Below, piece after piece: positions 58,837-64,000 of a stretch of 64,000 bases of DNA. The notes beneath the pieces were generated by a model that saw only the letters and a program-made list of their open reading frames with translations, searched no databases and was not told the DNA's origin. The stretch's first letter is position 1; the number at the start of each line of letters is the position of its first letter. Position numbers and translations under genes: made by a program. Source of the DNA: Termitomyces sp. T153 (lineage: Eukaryota; Basidiomycota; Agaricomycetes; Agaricales; Lyophyllaceae); the NCBI GenBank assembly GCA_018296165.2, contig JACKQL020000018.1, forward strand, positions 992,001 to 1,056,000. The letters are read 5' to 3'.

Positions 58837-60769
58837 ATGTTACGATTGCTTGCTGCAAGACCTCTCGTTCAAACCTCCCTCCGTATCCCAGCTTCCCGCT
58901 ATACAATCAGAAAAATGGCCACTGCCAATACTCCCGATTATGCAAGTTTCTACAGTGCTTGCCCTGGTATGTTGTTACTTATATGATCCCACAGAACAAG
59001 GTCTTGTACACCCCCCTCGCCGAAATCGATCCCGAAGTCAAGAACATCATCGACAAGGAGACATGGAGGCAGTTCACCGGTCTCGAGCTCATTGCTTCCG
59101 AGGTCCGTTGTCTTACATTCATACATGATAGAGTCTCACGTCTATCCAGAATCTTACCAGTCAAGCCACAATGGAGGCAAACGGTTCCATTTTAACCAAC
59201 AAATACTCGGAAGGTCTCCCAAATGCCCGCTACTATGGCGGCAACGAGTACATCGACGAGCTCGAGTCTCTCTGCCGGAAACGTGCCCTCGAGGCGTTCA
59301 ACCTCGACCCCGCAAAGTGGGGTGTCAATGTCCAGCCATACTCTGGTAGCGTGAGTCATCTCTTGATTATCCGATTTTACGATAAATAATGGCCGTGTAC
59401 AGACAGCAAAGTACGTTGCATTTTGCTCCCTTGTTGACCCGTGAATAACAGAACGGCCAGCTTCGCCGCCCTAACCGCCCTTATCCAGCCCAATGACCGT
59501 CTGATGGGTCTCGGCCTCCCGGACGGTGGTCATCTTACTCACGGCTACTACGTACGTCTTCGCACATCCTCCGCGTAGTTTTCCTCAAGCTGATTCCCCA
59601 AAAGACCGCAAAGAAGAAGATGACCGCTTCCTCAATATACTTCCAGTCTCTCCCCTATGCCATCACGCCTGACTCTAACCTTATCGACTACAACGGCCTC
59701 GCTGCACAGGCAAAGATTTTCAAGCCTCGTCTCATCATCTGCGGTGCTTCTGCGTACCCCCGTGACTGGGACTACGCCAAGCTCAAGGCAATTACCGAAA
59801 AGGAGGGTGCGTACCTCATGGCCGACATCGCCCACACCAGTGGTCTCGTTGCTGCCGGTGAGCTCAACAACCCCTTCGACTTCTGCGATGTTGTCACTAC
59901 CACCACGTCAGTAAATCCTTCTCTTTCTCCATGCCTTCACCTGACGTGTTGGTCAGCCACAAGACCCTCCGTGGCCCTCGCGCCGGTCTCATCTTCTTCA
60001 GGAAAGACCTCGAGAACGCAAAGGACCTTGAAAAGCGTGTCAACGACGCTGTCTTCCCTGCTTGCCAGGGCGGTCCCCACAACAATGTAAATCTTCCTTT
60101 TCGAGACCTACCCCTTCCAACTGACTGATCTCCATTCCAGACAATTGCTGCCGTTGCCACCGCGCTCCTTCAGGTCTCCCAGCCCTCATGGAAGGCCTAC
60201 GCGAAGCAGGTCATTGCCAACGCCAGGACTCTTGGTGAAGCTCTGGTTGCCCATGGCTACAGGCTCCAGACCAACGGCACCGACAACCACCTCGTCCTCT
60301 GGGATCTCCGCCCTCTCGGTCTTACCGGCAGCAAAGTCGAGAAGGTCTGCGATCTCATGGGCATCACCATCAACAGTACGTTTCCCTGTCCCTGTCTACA
60401 TGCCAGAATTCAGAACTCACCTACCCCATAGAAAACGCCGTCTCCGGCGACGCCTCAGCGCAGGTCCCCGGTGGCATTCGACTCGGTACCTCCGCACTTA
60501 CCTCGCGGAACATGCGCTCGGAGGATATCAAGGTCGTCGCAGAGTTCTTACATCGTGCCGTCCAGCTCTCGCTCCTTTTACAGAAGGAGGCCGGCTCGAA
60601 GCTCCTCAAGGACTTTGTTCGCGTCGCAACGACGCAGGAGGAGGGCAAGACCGGCTATGCTCAGGTCAAGCAGCTTCGTGATGAGGTTCGCGTATTTGCC
60701 AGCCGGTGGCCGCTCCCTGGTGTCGACGTTTCAACGCTCACGAAGCCCGAGGGTTTTTTGGATCATTAG
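58837..60769 (+). CDS. SHM: Serine hydroxymethyltransferase
   Basis: PLP enzyme interconverting serine plus THF with glycine plus 5,10-methylene-THF. Model: join 58837..58941, 58995..59102, 59150..59350, 59403..59410, 59461..59551, 59605..59906, 59957..60086, 60141..60375, 60432..60769; 505 residues, all phases closing. Motifs: [73 protein letters not shown] and [16 protein letters not shown], where the His-Lys carries the PLP lysine. The first 26 residues ([20 protein letters not shown], then RYTIRK) are Arg-rich without acids, a mitochondrial presequence. A second in-frame ATG at 58915, in better context (AAAATGG), would give a cytosolic form. Intron 1 is GC-AG, and exon 4 has 8 nt. Confidence 0.96.
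59403..59410 (+). other. 8-nt microexon of SHMT
   Basis: ACAGCAAA lies between an acceptor (TGTACAG) and a donor (GTACGTT). Joined to GGTAGC before and CTTCGCC after, it restores SGSTANFAAL, the conserved SHMT sequence. Omitting it loses two conserved codons and breaks the frame. Confidence 0.85.
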
Positions 60770-60998
60770 ACAGCCTCGCTTGTGAAGGGAAGGAGGTTCC
60801 GATGATGTAGTGTCACAAAGATTCAACGTCCATTTTGCTTCAGGATGTCTCTATATTATGGACATTCAACATAGTCCAATTTCATGTATTTGTAAAAGAT
60901 CAAAAGGGCAGATCAAAAGTTCTAACTGATGTCTATTGAGCAAGTCACGAAAGATAGTTGAGTTCAAGACATTGCTCCATTCCCGGGAGGTGAACATT
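60770..60998. other. Convergent gap SHMT / CIAO1
   Basis: 3' ends of both genes; AT-rich, nothing else seen. Confidence 0.5.
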
Positions 60999-62224
60999 TT
61001 ATACAGGAATTACCCTCCATACCCGCGCAGTTCCGTCGTCTCCTGTTGTAGCTAAAAGATCCGTATGCCCGGCGCGTGAGCACCATGACACAGAGTTCAC
61101 ATCATACACATCATGAGCAGACTCGACTCGCGCAATTAATCGATGCCGTGGAGGTGCAACTCCAGCACTTTCAGGTTCCTGACAAAAACAATCAGTACAT
61201 GGCGCACGAATGAAGCATGGACAAAACAACGCACAGAAAGCTCCCAGACTTGTACAACTCCATCACTCCCTGTGCTTGCCAACCATCCTAATCCACTACC
61301 GCTTCCAACACCCCATGATATTGAATAAATACTGCGCTCATGTCCACCCAGCACCAAAACAGTCTCCCATCGCGCCTCGTCTACGCGTTGCCATATACGG
61401 ACTGTACGATCGTCCGATGCCGATGCGAGGTACCGACCATCCAGAGAGAAAGCGACAGACCATACCGTTGATGTATGTCCTGTGAGTGTCGCAAAACAGA
61501 ACCAATCATCTGAGGGGTCGTCAATATAAAGTTTTATGGTGTCGTCGTATGAGGCTGATGCGAGGATCTGTTGAGGAGTATAGATTGATAAAATTTTTGG
61601 GAGTTTGGTGATAGAATCTATATACCTCCTCTGACGGATGCCAAGCGACACACTTGACATCTTGGCTATGGTCCATCAATACAGCCATGCATTCAAAGTC
61701 GGCGTCGGGATGTACTGTGAGGGTCAATCCAGTCGATGCTGCTCGACATTCATGATATAAGCCGACTCACCTTCCCAGACCCATACAGTCTTATCACGGC
61801 TACAGCTAGCTAACAACGTCCCCGTACTCGAGTACGCGACGCTTTTGCACTCCGTCTCGTGTCCTTCAAGCTGGCTCACGCACTCCCATTCTCCGTTCCC
61901 CTCGCCATCCTCGCCATCCCCTTGTTCCTGCTCCCATATCCCGATATTCGAGTCAAATGACCCCGTCGCAAGCGTTTTTCCGGATGGAGCCCACGTAATT
62001 GAGCGTACAGACTTGGTATGCCCCGTCGCCAGCGTCGAGAGATGGGTGAACTTGAGATCACCATCGGCATCGGGACGAGAGTAGGCGTACATACGAACGG
62101 TCTTGTCGGCAGAGCACGAAGCGAGAATAGGGCGTGTAGGGTTCCATACAGCGTTCCATGCGCGCTCGCTGTGACCTGGAAGCGTAGTAATGCCCACGAT
62201 GGTGTAGGGCAAAGAGTCTGTCAT
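60999..62224 (-). CDS. CIA1: Cytosolic Fe-S assembly protein Ciao1/Cia1 (WD40)
   Basis: WD40 propeller of the CIA targeting complex that hands Fe-S clusters to cytosolic and nuclear apoproteins. Model: complement join 60999..61178, 61235..61567, 61626..61714, 61771..62224, three introns of 56-58 nt, 351 residues, as expected for a single seven-blade propeller. Repeats: GHSERAWNAVWNPTRPILAS with CSADKTVRMY; GHTKSVRSITWAPSGKTLAT with GSFDSNIGIWE; GHETECKSVAYSSTGTLLAS with CSRDKTVWVWE; DHSQDVKCVAWHPSEEILAS with ASYDDTIKLY; GHTSTVWSVAFSLDGRYLAS; GHERSIYSISWG; and a final AHDVYDVNSVSWCSRAGHTD with DDGTARVWRV. The CIA1-type SxDxT (CSRDKTVWVW) signature supports Cia1 over other WD40 proteins. Confidence 0.92.
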
Positions 62225-62759
62225 AGTAGAAAGTGTAAGATAAGATCATCTCTACACGATCAACGATCCATCTTATCTCCACATCGAACATGACAGAATC
62301 CTCCTAGTCACCTTTTTAGAATAAGTTGAGTGAACGTTTGATTCTACGAACCTTCCACGTCTGTACACTCAACAAGTCGTTCCCCTTCGACATCTCATCT
62401 TCACCGAAAATCACATTTCCAAGAGGATATCTATTGCTAGCTAAGAAAGGTACCTTGAAAAAATCTCGATGTATGTAATTGATTCGCTATGGAAGAATGT
62501 CCTTCAGACAGTATCTGCAGTTCGCTGTAATGACCTGGAGCAGACAGATGGAGAAGTGCGATGAACTTCATGTAGACAGACACCCTGGGTCCCGTTTATA
62601 CTAGCTGTATACAGATACCTTCTCTTACACGGATCGACCACCAAAATAAAGCACCGAATTGAGCAAAAATGAGTCATGCTTCGTATCGCCCTGGTTAGTG
62701 TTGTACACTCGATTCGTCTCGCAGCACCGAGGTTGTTAGCAAATTGGAAACATACATAT
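62225..62759. other. Upstream region of CIA1, degraded sequence
   Basis: The first part should contain the CIA1 promoter. The rest has only broken frames that may be the tail of the TUP1-like pseudogene (text like ATSSGDLEAKICMF on the minus strand near 62740-62800, followed by stops). Confidence 0.4.
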
Positions 62760-63290
62760 CTTCGCTTCCAGGTCGCCGCTGCTGGTCGCCAGCACATTCT
62801 CAACCATGCCAACCGAGATTTCTACAAGTTCAATTAGTAGTGGCTCAGTGCGCTGAGTGGACAAACCAGAGTTTTCGTGGTCGTGAAGCATGAACTGCAC
62901 CGTCCTCTGGTGAACATTTCAAAACTGCACGGTATTATCTTTCGAGCTCGAGACGACCCAAAGGCCATCATGCGACACCGACACGGAGAAGACATGATCC
63001 TGTACAATTCACAATTATAACCCATGAATTGATAGGCTCATAGCCACGCGCCTTATGGCCTATGAAACCCAGTAGACACTGGGGTACAACTTCTGGGAGC
63101 CCCCTAATATCCCAATACTCGAGCGTTTGATTCAAGCTTCCACTGACCAGCCCCCTTGCATCCGGCGTAAATGCAATACTGTACACCCTATCCTGCCAGT
63201 GGTGCCCGACACACCTGTCGCACTCTCTCATATTCTCACAGTTGTATCGACTGACGCCGGACCTGCCATTATGGAGTGTGTGGACCAAGG
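62760..63290 (-). pseudogene. TUP1-like WD40 repressor fragment
   Basis: Minus-strand text resembles the WD40 end of Tup1 corepressors. It shows DRVYSIAFTPDARGLVSGSL, NQTLEYWDIRG, then (shifted) LLGFIGHKARGYEPI and, after a frame break, DHVFSVSVSHDGLWVVSSSK with DNTVQF, then remnants near 62800. Stops and frame changes between blades, the loss of all upstream Tup1 sequence and its isolation show it is a partial, decayed copy. Confidence 0.65.
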
Positions 63291-63483
63291 AAATATCAAG
63301 CGATCGCCTAAAGACGACAGACCAACTGTGGTCTTCTTTTTTCTAGCCAGGCGGAACATTGTCCCAGTCAAAGTTATTGGGGAAGGTAAAGGTGGCTTTT
63401 GGCATTGGCACCATTCCAGTTTTGGCATTCAACTTGCTTGGCCTTTTCACTAGAAAAGCGGTCAAACATCAAGAGTAATAGCA

Positions 63484-64000
63484 TCACAGAAGAACACTCT
63501 TCTCGTGCCTAGGTCGTTTCAGCTCACGAGTGTCTAAAACGCGTTCACTTTCAGAGTTCTCAGTTACTTGCGGAGACGGTGTGTCAATCTGAGTACGTGG
63601 TTGATGGTTCTTTTCGATGTGACCCAGGATGCGGTCTAGATTGACGACTACACCCGTCAGGTTCATTGAGTCCTTCGATCTCTGCCAAAAACAATTGGGA
63701 GACAGTTTCAGTATCCTTCGCTCTCGTAGGTCCTCAGGGGTTAGGATTGCCCGAAAACAATCGATAATTTGTATTAGCGTTGGACGATTGCTTGGACTAG
63801 GAAGCCAGCATTCTTCCATGTATTAGTGGTGAACCCCTACTTGCACTATGGGAAACTATTGTCTGATGGCCTCACTAGTCGAGTGAGTGCCTTTATCCTC
63901 ACCGACATGATGCAAAGGGTAAGGGGAGGGGGGATCCGAGTGGTCGATATCGCACAACTCCCCCTTCGAACTCACGAAATTGGCACGAATGAACTTCCCC
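63484..64000 (-). pseudogene. Tail of a TKL-type protein kinase, partial or broken
   Basis: The reading frame ending at 63484 begins MEECWLPSPSNRPTLIQIID then CFRAILTP, the end of a kinase C-lobe (the conserved W and RPT in subdomain XI), followed by a 90-residue polar tail. Immediately upstream in the same frame is a TAA, and no acceptor follows it, so the kinase core is not joined in an obvious way. Another open stretch (ANFVSSKGELCDIDHSDPPS) reaches the window edge at 64000. It is either a truncated copy or the last exons of a gene whose main part is outside the window with a splice I could not place. Confidence 0.45.

Noticed and set aside
61136..61234. Continuation of the CIA1 exon past 61235
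   Set aside because: The read-through text is not WD40-like. A GTGCGT donor at 61234 and acceptor at 61179 restore the last blade.

Overview
The window reads as nuclear DNA of a mushroom-forming basidiomycete (Agaricomycetes). Genes carry many short introns, mostly 47-60 nt with GT-AG ends. The proteins are typical fungal nuclear housekeeping products, and gene-rich blocks alternate with CpG-poor, transposon-filled blocks. No tRNA, rRNA or CRISPR array was seen. Splice models were read by eye from donor/acceptor pairs and reading-frame continuity. Those with full exon lists close in frame; single-base errors in coordinates are possible.

Layout. 1-6 kb: 3' part of PEX13; a large disordered protein with a coding minisatellite; the ribosome-assembly gene RSA3; a PMP3-type membrane proteolipid. 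6-9.8 kb: gene-poor. 9.8-13.8 kb: a LARP1/La-domain RNA-binding protein head-to-head with URA5 (53 bp between start codons). 13.8-21.1 kb: a degenerate block with a copied N-terminal fragment of RCF1, an unidentified pseudogene, a CpG-depleted stretch and a dead Tc1/mariner element. 21.1-33.2 kb: a DUF4048-like coiled-coil gene, a TPMT-like methyltransferase, a Pro/Ser-rich unknown, a very large RBR ubiquitin ligase with seven CCCH fingers, and MET2. 33.3-39.9 kb: a second repeat block with a truncated F-box gene copy, a hAT-like element, a long-TIR MITE and a DIRS-like retroelement relic. 40-54.8 kb: a KAR5-like nuclear fusion gene, two unknown genes, SAH1, APC2, an Alba-domain (RNase P/MRP-type) gene and a MIS12/MTW1 kinetochore gene. 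54.9-57.9 kb: the fuller F-box pseudogene, interrupted by an insertion. 57.9-62.2 kb: RCF1, SHMT and CIAO1. 62.3-64 kb: a TUP1-like WD40 pseudogene and a protein-kinase tail.

Function. Most intact genes are unlinked housekeeping functions: peroxisome import, pyrimidine synthesis, ribosome assembly, kinetochore/APC, karyogamy, Fe-S assembly and complex IV assembly. MET2, SAH1 and SHMT all belong to methionine/one-carbon metabolism and lie within about 29 kb, but they are interspersed with unrelated genes and I do not call them a cluster. The most unusual single items are the 7xCCCH-RRM-RBR ligase, the SHMT gene (8-nt microexon, GC-AG intron, two in-frame starts suggesting dual targeting), the fragment of RCF1 about 44 kb from its parent, and the sharply CpG-depleted transposon compartments with CGA-to-TGA type stops.
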